Positions 1 to 6,845 of a stretch of DNA of 44,768 nt are shown here, one piece after another. The stretch lies in NCBI GenBank assembly GCA_002307065.1, contig DBTN01000042.1, positions 630 through 45,397 of the forward strand, read 5' to 3'. The stretch is from Akkermansiaceae bacterium UBA1315. Lineage in GTDB: Bacteria > Verrucomicrobiota > Verrucomicrobiia > Verrucomicrobiales > Akkermansiaceae. How positions within the stretch are numbered: the first letter of the stretch is position 1; each line of letters opens with the position of its first letter. Under the pieces are notes generated by a model, which made no database searches, was not told the origin of the DNA, and worked only from the letters and a program-made list of their open reading frames with translations. The position numbers and the translations under genes were made by a program.

Positions 1-72
1 ACCGTTGGTCCGAAGAAATGGCTACAGTTTTGATCTTTGGGTTAGAAAAATGCGGACTCGTTGAAAGCAATC

Positions 73-552
73 TTAAATCATCTTACTGCGTTTCCACTGG
101 CGCACTTCGAAAGTCGTGTGGCGCTCGATCAATTTCGAATCGGGAAACTCGCGTTCGAATTCGGGGAACCACGTATCTCCCTCATGATTTTCGAAAACGT
201 GGCTGACCAAAAGATCATCCAGTTTTGGTAAAAATGCCGCGTAGATTTCCGCACCGCCGATGATGAAAACCTGACCGCTCAAATCGGCCAGAGCCGAGAG
301 CTCGTCCGGTTCATGGATGACTTCCACATCTTTCGCCGACCAATCACGATCCCGCGTCAGCACGATGTTTCGCCGGTTTGGCAGCGCATGACCGATCGAT
401 TCGTAGGTTTTGCGGCCCATCACGATCGGATGACCGGTGGTCAATTTTTTAAAAAACGCCAGATCTTCGGGAAGATGCCAAGGCAACTTGCCATTTTTCC
501 CGATCACGTGGTGGGAGGTCATGGCGACGACGGCTGTTAGATGGAGACTCAT
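73..552 (-). CDS. folA: Dihydrofolate reductase
   Basis: Reduces dihydrofolate to tetrahydrofolate with NADPH in the cytoplasm, regenerating the folate that thymidylate synthase oxidises. The 159 residues match the usual bacterial length. The N-terminal half has the family signature: WHLPEDLAFFKKLT at about residues 25-38, with Asp30 in the position of the catalytic acid, then GRKTYESIG at 46-54 for NADPH binding and an IIGG turn near 97-100. It is the last gene of thyA - membrane protein - folA. Its ATG overlaps the stop of the membrane-protein gene (ATGA), so translation is probably coupled. Family assignment is secure. Confidence 0.96.
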   Translation of the reverse strand: MSLHLTAVVAMTSHHVIGKNGKLPWHLPEDLAFFKKLTTGHPIVMGRKTYESIGHALPNRRNIVLTRDRDWSAKDVEVIHEPDELSALADLSGQVFIIGGAEIYAAFLPKLDDLLVSHVFENHEGDTWFPEFEREFPDSKLIERHTTFEVRQWKRSKMI

Positions 553-923
553 GGTGCAGAATCGTCGCGATCCGCTTCATAATGAAACCGGTGCAGGATC
601 CGGTGCGCGACGGGGCCAAAGAGTAATCCGGCCAAAACAAGAAACGCCAGCCCTGAATATAAGGCATAAAGTCCTGCGAAAATTTTCCCCGCTTCGGTTT
701 TCATCGGATCGACCGGTCCCATGCCGCCGAGAATCATGGACGCGTTCAAAAACGAATCCGTCCAGGTCATTCCCTCGATCACCCGGTAACCGGTCATTCC
801 CGCGACCAACGAAAGCCCGACCAATCCGATGATCACCAGAAAGGACCGAGTCATCCGCCGCAGGAAATCGGCCTGCGACAGGAGTTTCTCACGGCGATTT
901 TCAAAACGAAACATATTCGTCAA
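549..923 (-). CDS. Small two-helix membrane protein, pore-domain-like
   Basis: A 124-residue protein of unknown function between thyA and folA. It has a charged N-terminus, a hydrophobic helix at about 28-50, an amphipathic segment at about 52-70 ending in a Gly-rich GGMGPV stretch, and a second helix at about 81-107. This helix / re-entrant loop / helix order resembles the pore module of two-TM ion channels, but the TVGYG potassium filter is absent, so channel function is only a guess. The upstream-most start is a TTG overlapping the thyA stop (TTGA). An ATG at 914 gives a protein three residues shorter and is equally plausible. The stop overlaps the folA start. Confidence 0.8.
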   Translation of the reverse strand: MTNMFRFENRREKLLSQADFLRRMTRSFLVIIGLVGLSLVAGMTGYRVIEGMTWTDSFLNASMILGGMGPVDPMKTEAGKIFAGLYALYSGLAFLVLAGLLFGPVAHRILHRFHYEADRDDSAP

Positions 924-1732
924 ACCGCAATCGGCGCTTTGATCCCGGGGTGAGGATCGTAGTTTTCCAGCCGGATGTCATCAAATGTGAATCCGTCGAT
1001 TTTTTTCACATCCGGATTCAGCCATAACACGGGCAATGGACGGGTTTCGCGGCTGAGCTGAAGCTTCGTTTGCTCCAAGTGATTTTGGTAAAGGTGCAAA
1101 TCGCCAAACGTGTGGACGAAATCCCGCGCTTCGTAGCCGCAAACGTGGGCGACCATTTCCGTCAGCAAGGCATACGATGCGATGTTAAATGGCACGCCCA
1201 AAAACAAATCCGCGCTGCGCTGGTAAAGTTGGCAGGAAAGGCCCGGCTTTCCGCCATCGACCGGTTCGTGCACGTAAAACTGAAATAACAGATGGCAGGG
1301 CGGCAGCGCCATTTGACCGACTTGGCCGACGTTCCACGCGGAAACGATGTGGCGTCGCGATTGCGGATTTCCGATCAGCCCGTCGATCAGCAACTGGATT
1401 TGGTCGATCGAACGACCGTCCGTCGTTTGCCAAGAGCGCCACTGCTTCCCGTAAACCGGTCCCAATTCCCCCTCGGCATCCGCCCATTCGTCCCAGATGG
1501 TCACACCGTTTTCGCGGAGATAACGAATGTTCGTCTCGCCTTTGAGAAACCACAGGAGCTCGTGAATGATCGACCGCAGATGCAGCTTTTTCGTCGTCAG
1601 GCAGGGAAATCCCTTCCGCAAATCGTAACGTGCCTGGCGGCCAAAAACCGACACGGTCCCCGTACCGGTACGATCCCCGCGGGTCTCACCGTTTTCCAGA
1701 ACATCGCGCATCAGATCCAGATAGGCCTTCAT
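920..1732 (-). CDS. thyA: Thymidylate synthase
   Basis: Makes dTMP from dUMP using methylene-tetrahydrofolate as methyl donor and reductant, producing dihydrofolate for the folA product two genes downstream. The 270-residue protein carries the catalytic Cys146 in ALPPCHLLFQ, the phosphate-binding arginines near 126-127 (QSRRH), WFLKGETN at 61-68, and DLHLYQNHLEQ near 211-221. The ATG at 1732 begins MKAYLDLMRD, the normal family N-terminus. The frame stays open back to 1891, but that extension runs through a terminator and into tRNA-Asp, so it is not coding. This is the first gene of the overlapping thyA - membrane protein - folA operon. Confidence 0.97.
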   Translation of the reverse strand: MKAYLDLMRDVLENGETRGDRTGTGTVSVFGRQARYDLRKGFPCLTTKKLHLRSIIHELLWFLKGETNIRYLRENGVTIWDEWADAEGELGPVYGKQWRSWQTTDGRSIDQIQLLIDGLIGNPQSRRHIVSAWNVGQVGQMALPPCHLLFQFYVHEPVDGGKPGLSCQLYQRSADLFLGVPFNIASYALLTEMVAHVCGYEARDFVHTFGDLHLYQNHLEQTKLQLSRETRPLPVLWLNPDVKKIDGFTFDDIRLENYDPHPGIKAPIAV

Positions 1733-1790
1733 CGCCGGTGACGCTAAGTTTCTCCGAGCGGCTTGTCCATCCGAGGGATTGACGGAAATG

Positions 1791-1818
1791 AAAAACCCCG
1801 CCTTTTCGGGCGGGGTTA
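1791..1818 (-). terminator. Rho-independent terminator of tRNA-Asp
   Basis: Read on the minus strand, AACCCCGCC and GGCGGGGTT form a GC-rich stem with a short CGAAAA-type loop, followed by a run of T. It begins 12 bases past the CCA end of the tRNA and lies upstream of thyA, so it ends the tRNA transcript. Confidence 0.88.
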
Positions 1819-1829
1819 TACGAACGGGA

Positions 1830-1906
1830 TGGCGGAGCGGACGGGGCTCGAACCCGCGACCTCCAACGTGACAGGCTGGCGCTCTAACCAACTGAGCTAC
1901 CGCTCC
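1830..1906 (-). tRNA. tRNA-Asp (anticodon GUC)
   Basis: A full 77-base cloverleaf on the minus strand. The acceptor stem is GGAGCGG / CCGCTCC; the D arm has GCTC-AGTTGGTTA-GAGC. The anticodon stem CCAGC / GTTGG encloses the loop CTGTCAC, giving anticodon GTC. The T arm is GCGGG-TTCGAGC-CCCGT, followed by discriminator G and an encoded CCA. It is followed closely by a terminator and preceded by a promoter-like sequence. Confidence 0.96.
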
Positions 1907-1924
1907 ATCCCGCTCGGGACGGCG

Positions 1925-1953
1925 AAGCTAGAGTTCGAACGCGCCGGGTGCAA
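1925..1953 (-). promoter_or_regulatory. Candidate sigma-70 promoter of tRNA-Asp
   Basis: On the minus strand, TTGCAC (1948-1953) and TAGCTT (1925-1930) are separated by 17 bases and lie 19 bases before the mature tRNA 5' end. Position and spacing suit a tRNA promoter. The -10 box is imperfect. Confidence 0.45.
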
Positions 1954-2122
1954 TCCCTTTTGAAAGGTGAAGTAATTTTTTTCACCGATTTCCTCCGACG
2001 GCTTTGAAAACAGAACGCATTTTCCCTTTCCGCACGCAAAAACCGGTGCCGATTCGCCCGGTCTTTACCGAGGAACGGTTTCGCGCTTTTCACCCGCACT
2101 CGGCTCGCTCAAGCTGCTCCTC

Positions 2123-2869
2123 ATGCAACGCTTTGCCAACAAAACAGCCGTCGTCACCGGCGGAGGACGCGGAATCGGTCAGGAAATCGCCCGCAAACTC
2201 GCTTCGGAAGGCGCGAAAGTCGCCGTCGTCAGCCGCAGTGCCGCGAGTTGCGGAAAAGCCGCCGAAGAAATCAACGCCGCATTTCCTGGCTCAGCGACCG
2301 CTTTCGCCGTGGATGTCGCCGATCACGAGGCCGTGCAGGAACTCGCCAAACGCATCAACGACGAGCTCGGTCCGGTCAACATTCTCATCAACAACGCCGG
2401 TGTCACTCGTGACGGATTGCTGATGCGGATGAAGGAGGAAGATTGGGACACGGTTCTCGATACGAACCTCAAAGGCGCCTTCAACACGGTGAAAGCTTTC
2501 ATGCGCGTGCTGATGAAAGCGGAAGACCCTCGCATCATCAACATCGCTTCGGTCGTCGGACTGATCGGAAACGCCGGCCAAGCCAACTATTCCGCCTCCA
2601 AAGCCGGATTGATCGGTTTCACCAAAGCCGTCGCTCGCGAGCTTTCGGGCCGCAAGGTGACCTGCAACGCCGTCGCCCCCGGCTTCACCAAAACCGACAT
2701 GACCGACGAACTGACCGATGCCCAAAAAAGCGCGGTGATCGGAAATATTCCGCTCGGCACCTTCGGTGAAACGCAAGACATCGCCGAGGCCGTCGCTTTC
2801 CTCGCAAGCCCTGCCGCACGCTACATCACCGGTCAGGTGCTCGCCGTGGACGGTGGAATGACGATGTAA
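2123..2869 (+). CDS. fabG: 3-oxoacyl-[ACP] reductase
   Basis: An NADPH-dependent short-chain dehydrogenase that reduces 3-oxoacyl-ACP in fatty-acid elongation. The 248 residues show the Rossmann motif TGGGRGIG at 12-19, NNAG at 90-93, and the catalytic set Asn115, Ser143, Tyr156 and Lys160 (YSASK). The C-terminus ITGQVLAVDGGMTM is typical of FabG. The start falls at the usual family N-terminus. The gene is not next to other fab genes here, so a related SDR role cannot be excluded, but overall similarity to FabG is high. sixA follows after about 93 bases that contain an inverted repeat. Confidence 0.92.
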   Translation: MQRFANKTAVVTGGGRGIGQEIARKLASEGAKVAVVSRSAASCGKAAEEINAAFPGSATAFAVDVADHEAVQELAKRINDELGPVNILINNAGVTRDGLLMRMKEEDWDTVLDTNLKGAFNTVKAFMRVLMKAEDPRIINIASVVGLIGNAGQANYSASKAGLIGFTKAVARELSGRKVTCNAVAPGFTKTDMTDELTDAQKSAVIGNIPLGTFGETQDIAEAVAFLASPAARYITGQVLAVDGGMTM

Positions 2870-2886
2870 TCGAAGGTTTCTGGCCA

Positions 2887-2933
2887 CCTGAAACGATCGA
2901 TCCTGATAAATCGCTAGTTTCTTTCGTTTCAGG
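2887..2933. repeat. Inverted repeat between fabG and sixA
   Basis: CCTGAAACGA (2887-2896) and its exact complement TCGTTTCAGG (2924-2933) flank a 27-base loop. There is no T-tract, so it is not a classical terminator. It could be an mRNA hairpin or a protein site. Confidence 0.4.
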
Positions 2934-2962
2934 AACGCCAAATCGCGCTTCACTCCCCCCTT

Positions 2963-3439
2963 ATGGAACTGATTTTATTACGCCACGGCAAAGCCGAAGA
3001 CAGCAATCCGCTCGGTGACAGCGCGCGGGTTTTACTCGAGAAAGGTTACCAGCAATCCCGCCAGGCCGGCCGCTTGCTGCAAGGTGCGGACCTTTTGCCA
3101 AATATCGTGCTGACCAGCCCGTATGCTCGCGCCCAACAAACGGCGGAGGAATTTTGCAAAGCCGCGGGAATCCCCGGTCCGGTCGTGCAGGGCTGGCTTT
3201 CCAGCGGCATGGACCCGGAAACCGCTCTGGAAGAACTGGTAGCGTTCAAAGATTTTGGAAGAGTCGCCATCGTCGGCCACGAACCGGATTTTTCCCAACT
3301 CATCCAATGGTCGCTCAGCGCGCTCGGCGGTTCGATCGAAATCAAAAAAGGCTCACTGGCCTGCCTGCGCATTCAGCCGCCATTCCGCCAAGCGACTCTC
3401 AGCTATCTCATTCCACCGGTTTGCAGCGCCCGCTGTTAG
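2963..3439 (+). CDS. sixA: Histidine phosphatase SixA-like
   Basis: A small phosphoglycerate-mutase-superfamily phosphatase; SixA removes phosphate from phosphohistidine on signalling proteins. The 158-residue protein has the RHGKAED motif, with His8 as predicted phospho-acceptor, TSPYARAQQTAE at 51-62, and the second active-site histidine at 106 (VGHEPDF). Length and motifs match SixA rather than larger mutases. No histidine-kinase or phosphotransfer partner is adjacent, so the substrate is unknown. Confidence 0.85.
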   Translation: MELILLRHGKAEDSNPLGDSARVLLEKGYQQSRQAGRLLQGADLLPNIVLTSPYARAQQTAEEFCKAAGIPGPVVQGWLSSGMDPETALEELVAFKDFGRVAIVGHEPDFSQLIQWSLSALGGSIEIKKGSLACLRIQPPFRQATLSYLIPPVCSARC

Positions 3440-3618
3440 ACGCTGTAACCGGTTTGGGAACTGTCTGAAAATGGAGCGTCGATATTTTATCGACTATTTC
3501 TTTTCGATATTCTGTCGAAAGAGCCGGCGGTTAATCAAAACCAACGACGGACAGAATGCCCTTTCAAATAGCGCTCAGAATGAACGCGCTCCTTTTCGAA
3601 TTTCAAGACAACCGGTTT
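3415..3618. repeat. Cluster of three ACCGGTTT octamers
   Basis: ACCGGTTT occurs at 3415-3422 (end of sixA), 3448-3455 and 3611-3618, all in the same orientation. Two of the three are in the non-coding gap before lysA, so protein coding cannot explain them. They belong to the motif dispersed through the whole window. Confidence 0.6.
3478..3504 (+). terminator. Weak hairpin after sixA
   Basis: GTCGAT (3478-3483) and ATCGAC (3489-3494) form a 6-bp stem with a 5-base loop, followed by TATTTCTTTT. It is weak and AT-rich, but placed correctly to end sixA transcription in a convergent gap. Confidence 0.3.
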
Positions 3619-3625
3619 GAGGAAA

Positions 3626-4915
3626 TCACAATTCGCCCTCGATTAGGTCCTCAAGCGTCTGGCGCTTGCGAATGACGGTGGCGGTATCGCTTTCGACCAA
3701 CACTTCTGCCGGGAGAGGGCGCGAATTGTAGTTCGAAGCCATCACAAAACCATACGCGCCGGCTGACATCAGCGCGACATAGTCACCCGGATCGAAATTC
3801 GGCAGCTCGCGGTCTTGGCAGAAAAAGTCACCGCTTTCACAAATGGGGCCGACGACATCGACCTTGATGCGTTCACCCGTCGCCGGTTCATTCAGCGGCA
3901 CGATCTCGTGGTGCCCTTCGTAAAGCGCGGGACGGATCAGATCGTTCATTCCCGCATCCACGATCTTGAAGGTTTTGGCCGAGCCTTTTTTCTCATAGAG
4001 GCACTGAGTCAGCAAAACCCCAGCGTTCCCCACGATGTAGCGACCCGGTTCCAACAAAATTTTCAACCCGAGATCTTTCAACCGTGGGACGAGCTCTTTT
4101 CCATATCGCTCGATCGTGAGTGGGCGATCCGCTTCCGGCTGCTTTTCCCACCAATCGACCGAACCGGATTCGAGCGACTCTTTGTAAATGATCCCGATGC
4201 CGCCGCCGATCGACCAGAACTCGATGCCGTGGCGCTGCTTCAGCAGTTTCACCAGCGGAGTCACCTTTTCCACCGCTTCAATGAACGGCGCAATCGAGGT
4301 GAGCTGCGAGCCGATGTGCATCTGCAAGCCGCGCAGTTTGATGTTCGGCAGCTCAGTCGCCGCACGCTCGTAAAGGGATTCGATCGCTTCAAAATCGACG
4401 CCAAACTTGTTTTCCGACTTACCGGTCGAAATGTATTTGTGGGTGTGGGCGTCCACATTCGGATTCACCCGCACGGCAGCCGGAGCGATGACTCCCAGTT
4501 CACCTGCGACTTTGTCCAGATATCGAAGCTCTTCTTCGCTTTCAACATTGAAGGAATAGATGCCTTTTTCGAGGGCGTAAACAATCTCCGCCCGTGTCTT
4601 ACCCACCCCTGCAAACGTGCAGTGAGCCGGATCTCCGCCCGCCTTGATCACTCGGAAGAGCTCTCCGCCGGAGACGATGTCAAATCCAGCTCCCTGAGTG
4701 GCCAGCAGTCGAAGGACCGAAAGATTCGAATTCGCCTTCACCGCGAAAGCGATCTCATGATCGACACCCGTCAGAGCCTTATCCAGGCGGCGGAAATGAT
4801 CGACGATCGTTCCCGCGGAATAAACGTAAAGGGGAGTCCCGTGCTCTTCAGCGAGCTCGGAAAGTGGGATTCCCTCGCAATGAAGGGAACCGTTTCGATA
4901 GGAAAAACCGTGCAT
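3626..4915 (-). CDS. lysA: Diaminopimelate decarboxylase
   Basis: A PLP enzyme that decarboxylates meso-diaminopimelate to lysine, the last step of lysine synthesis. The 429 residues show the alanine-racemase-fold barrel with the PLP lysine at 60 (FAVKAN), SGGELFR, HIGSQ, the phosphate-binding GGGIGI and EPGRYIVGNAG. The beta-sandwich domain follows, with the substrate Cys in GPICESGDFF and a YNSRPLPAEVLV C-terminus. The ATG is preceded by no clear Shine-Dalgarno. A strong terminator separates it from the upstream outer-membrane gene, so it is probably transcribed alone. Confidence 0.95.
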   Translation of the reverse strand: MHGFSYRNGSLHCEGIPLSELAEEHGTPLYVYSAGTIVDHFRRLDKALTGVDHEIAFAVKANSNLSVLRLLATQGAGFDIVSGGELFRVIKAGGDPAHCTFAGVGKTRAEIVYALEKGIYSFNVESEEELRYLDKVAGELGVIAPAAVRVNPNVDAHTHKYISTGKSENKFGVDFEAIESLYERAATELPNIKLRGLQMHIGSQLTSIAPFIEAVEKVTPLVKLLKQRHGIEFWSIGGGIGIIYKESLESGSVDWWEKQPEADRPLTIERYGKELVPRLKDLGLKILLEPGRYIVGNAGVLLTQCLYEKKGSAKTFKIVDAGMNDLIRPALYEGHHEIVPLNEPATGERIKVDVVGPICESGDFFCQDRELPNFDPGDYVALMSAGAYGFVMASNYNSRPLPAEVLVESDTATVIRKRQTLEDLIEGEL

Positions 4916-4988
4916 GGATGGGTGGAACTAACCGGGAATGAGGTGGCGGTAAAGTCAGAAGAAGAAACGTCACACGCTTCCCGCCCAC

Positions 4989-5020
4989 AAAAAAAGCAGC
5001 GTGGGCGAAACCCACGCTGC
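4989..5020 (-). terminator. Strong Rho-independent terminator of the outer-membrane gene
   Basis: A perfect 10-bp stem, GCAGCGTGGG (4996-5005) with CCCACGCTGC (5011-5020), and a 5-base loop. On the minus strand it is followed by seven T (4989-4995). It lies 28 bases past the stop of the barrel-protein gene and before lysA. Confidence 0.92.
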
Positions 5021-5047
5021 CAGCATTAACCGAAAATCGCAGAGCGA

Positions 5048-5623
5048 TCAGAAGTAGAAACGAAGACCGAGGTCGATCTCTTTTTGGAACTCGTCTTCAC
5101 CATCCGAAGTCCAGCCGCCACCCATCGACGCTGCAACAGCGAGGTTGGTGCTGACGAAGTACTTGATACCGGCGGTGAGGCCGAGATTTGCGCGGTCGGA
5201 GTTGTCGCCGATCTCGTTGCGGGAGTAACCAACGGAAGCACCAAGGAAAGGAACCCACTTGGTACCGGTGAGGAAGTTGTATTCCGCGAAGAAACCAACA
5301 CCGTAGTTCTTGTCGCTGTTCACGCCGTTGAAGGCGACTTCACCACCAAGCAACCAGTTGTCGGTCACGAAACGGCCGTAGCTGGCGTTGAGATTGTATT
5401 CCGTATCATCTTCCCAGTTGAGGCGACCGTCCAAACCGAGTTCTTGAACACCTTTCGCGATGCCTGGAAGGCCGTCCGAAGTTGGGCGTGCGTAGCTGTC
5501 GGTCGTGGTCGTCATCATTCCACCTTTGGAGTCGGTGGTCGCCGCGAAAGCGGAGCCAGCTCCAAGGACGGTAGCGGTAAGCAACGAAGCGAGCGCTGCG
5601 GATTTGCGAGTGGTTGTTTGCAT
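5048..5623 (-). CDS. Small outer-membrane beta-barrel protein
   Basis: A 191-residue predicted outer-membrane protein of the OmpW/OmpA-barrel type; no substrate can be named. The ATG at 5623 gives a clean Sec signal peptide (MQTTTRKS, a hydrophobic core, cleavage about after AFA at residue 27). The frame is open further upstream to 5758, but that extension would bury the signal peptide. The mature part alternates hydrophobic and polar residues with aromatic girdles (YGRFVTDNWLLGGEVAF, GVGFFAEYNF, WVPFLGASVGYSR) and ends in the terminal aromatic strand LGLRFYF, the hallmark recognised by the BAM complex. It has its own promoter-like sequence and a strong terminator, so it is monocistronic. Confidence 0.85.
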   Translation of the reverse strand: MQTTTRKSAALASLLTATVLGAGSAFAATTDSKGGMMTTTTDSYARPTSDGLPGIAKGVQELGLDGRLNWEDDTEYNLNASYGRFVTDNWLLGGEVAFNGVNSDKNYGVGFFAEYNFLTGTKWVPFLGASVGYSRNEIGDNSDRANLGLTAGIKYFVSTNLAVAASMGGGWTSDGEDEFQKEIDLGLRFYF

Positions 5624-6068
5624 ATAGTTATAGGTTGTGGGTGATGCAGATCGTGAAATCTTGCATGCGCTCATTCTCGCCCCACTCAAACCGAAGTCAA
5701 TGAAGCATAATGATTTACAAATTGCACATAAACCCAAATTACGGGCATTTTGCATCACAAAAGTGAGTCATTTGCACGATACAACCCGTCAATTTTTTGA
5801 AAGATCGGGTGAAAGCTTGAAGCTATCAGCATTCAACCGACTTGAAAAAAAATTTCGTCATATTGCAAAAAGCACGAATTAAAAATCATTTGACGGAATT
5901 TCGGCAAGTTTTTGTTAGATTCTGTTAGACATATGGATCTATTGATCGAGCTGTTCACCCGATTTTAGTGGATTGGAGAGATGGGTTTTCCCTCGCGTGC
6001 ACATACAAAATCTTCCGCTTTTTAGATCCGAGAGTTGCGAGATTCGTTTGAAAAGCAAGAATTCATGC
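5624..6068. other. AT-rich divergent intergenic region
   Basis: 445 bases between the outer-membrane gene (minus) and fdhD (plus), clearly more AT-rich than the flanking genes. It holds the candidate minus-strand promoter given separately. On the plus strand TTGACG (5890-5895) and TTAGAT (5915-5920) are 19 bases apart, longer than ideal, and could drive fdhD. I see no convincing coding frame or RNA gene. The frame upstream of fdhD is open to 5973 but lacks family similarity. Confidence 0.5.
5672..5700 (-). promoter_or_regulatory. Candidate sigma-70 promoter of the outer-membrane gene
   Basis: On the minus strand, TTGACT (5695-5700) and AGAATG (5672-5677) are separated by 17 bases, about 50 bases before the start codon. 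The -35 box is good and the -10 box poor. Confidence 0.4.
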
Positions 6069-6845
6069 ATGAGTAAAAACCGGTCGGTCACCATGTTGCG
6101 CTATCATGAAACCGGTAGCGACTCGGTATCCGATCAGCTCGCGTTAGAAGAACCGTTGGAAATTCGGGTGGATGGCCATCCGGTTTCGGTGGTGATGCGC
6201 ACGCCCGGTGATGACGAAGAACTTGCCGCCGGCTTTTTGATTTCCGAAGGGATCATCGACCGGCCGGGCGCGTTTCGAAAAATCGAAGTGCTGCCGGACG
6301 AAAACCGGGTGTTGGTGTTTTTGGAAGATGATCTGGAAATCGATTTCACCCGGCTCACCCGCCATCTTTTCACGGGTTCGTCCTGTGGACTTTGCGGAAA
6401 AGCGACGCTGGATGCGATTTTCACCCATTCGTCCCCAGTCGAGCGACCGATCGAAATTTCCGCCGAAATTTTATGCGCCGCGCCGCCGCTGCTCCGCAGC
6501 TCTCAGGACCGGTTTGACCAAACAGGTGGCCTTCATGCTGCCGGGCTATTTTCCAAAACCGGCCAGATGCTCGTTTCCCGGGAAGATATTGGTCGGCACA
6601 ACGCCGTCGATAAAATCATCGGCCACGCCTATCTTCACCAAATCGATCTAACAAAAACGTTTCTATTGGTTTCAGGCAGAGTGTCTTTCGAAATCATGCA
6701 AAAGGCGTTGGCGGCCCGCATTTCGGTGGTCGCTGCCATTTCGGCGCCGAGTTCGCTGGCAGTGGAATTCGCCCGAGAGTCCGGTCAGACGCTGATCGCA
6801 TTTCTTCGACCGCCGACTTTTAATTGTTATACCGGCTCGCTGTGA
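6069..6845 (+). CDS. fdhD: Formate dehydrogenase accessory sulfurtransferase FdhD
   Basis: FdhD passes sulfur from IscS to the molybdenum cofactor, needed to activate formate dehydrogenases and related molybdoenzymes. The 258-residue protein shows the CGLC pair (Cys106 and Cys109, in SSCGLCGKA) that carries the persulfide, EEPLEIRVDG and DDEELAAGFLISEGI in the N-terminal part, and REDIGRHNAVDKIIG downstream. The ATG at 6069 (MSKNRSVTM) is chosen over an open extension to 5973 because family similarity begins just after it. The last 19 bases overlap the convergent YdeP-like oxidoreductase gene, its likely client. Confidence 0.93.
   Translation: MSKNRSVTMLRYHETGSDSVSDQLALEEPLEIRVDGHPVSVVMRTPGDDEELAAGFLISEGIIDRPGAFRKIEVLPDENRVLVFLEDDLEIDFTRLTRHLFTGSSCGLCGKATLDAIFTHSSPVERPIEISAEILCAAPPLLRSSQDRFDQTGGLHAAGLFSKTGQMLVSREDIGRHNAVDKIIGHAYLHQIDLTKTFLLVSGRVSFEIMQKALAARISVVAAISAPSSLAVEFARESGQTLIAFLRPPTFNCYTGSL

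Noticed and set aside
1733..1891. N-terminal extension of thyA in the same frame
   Set aside because: It crosses a terminator and runs into tRNA-Asp; ThyA similarity starts at the ATG at 1732.
3815..5029. Plus-strand frame of 404 codons across lysA
   Set aside because: Antisense to a clear LysA; no family similarity.
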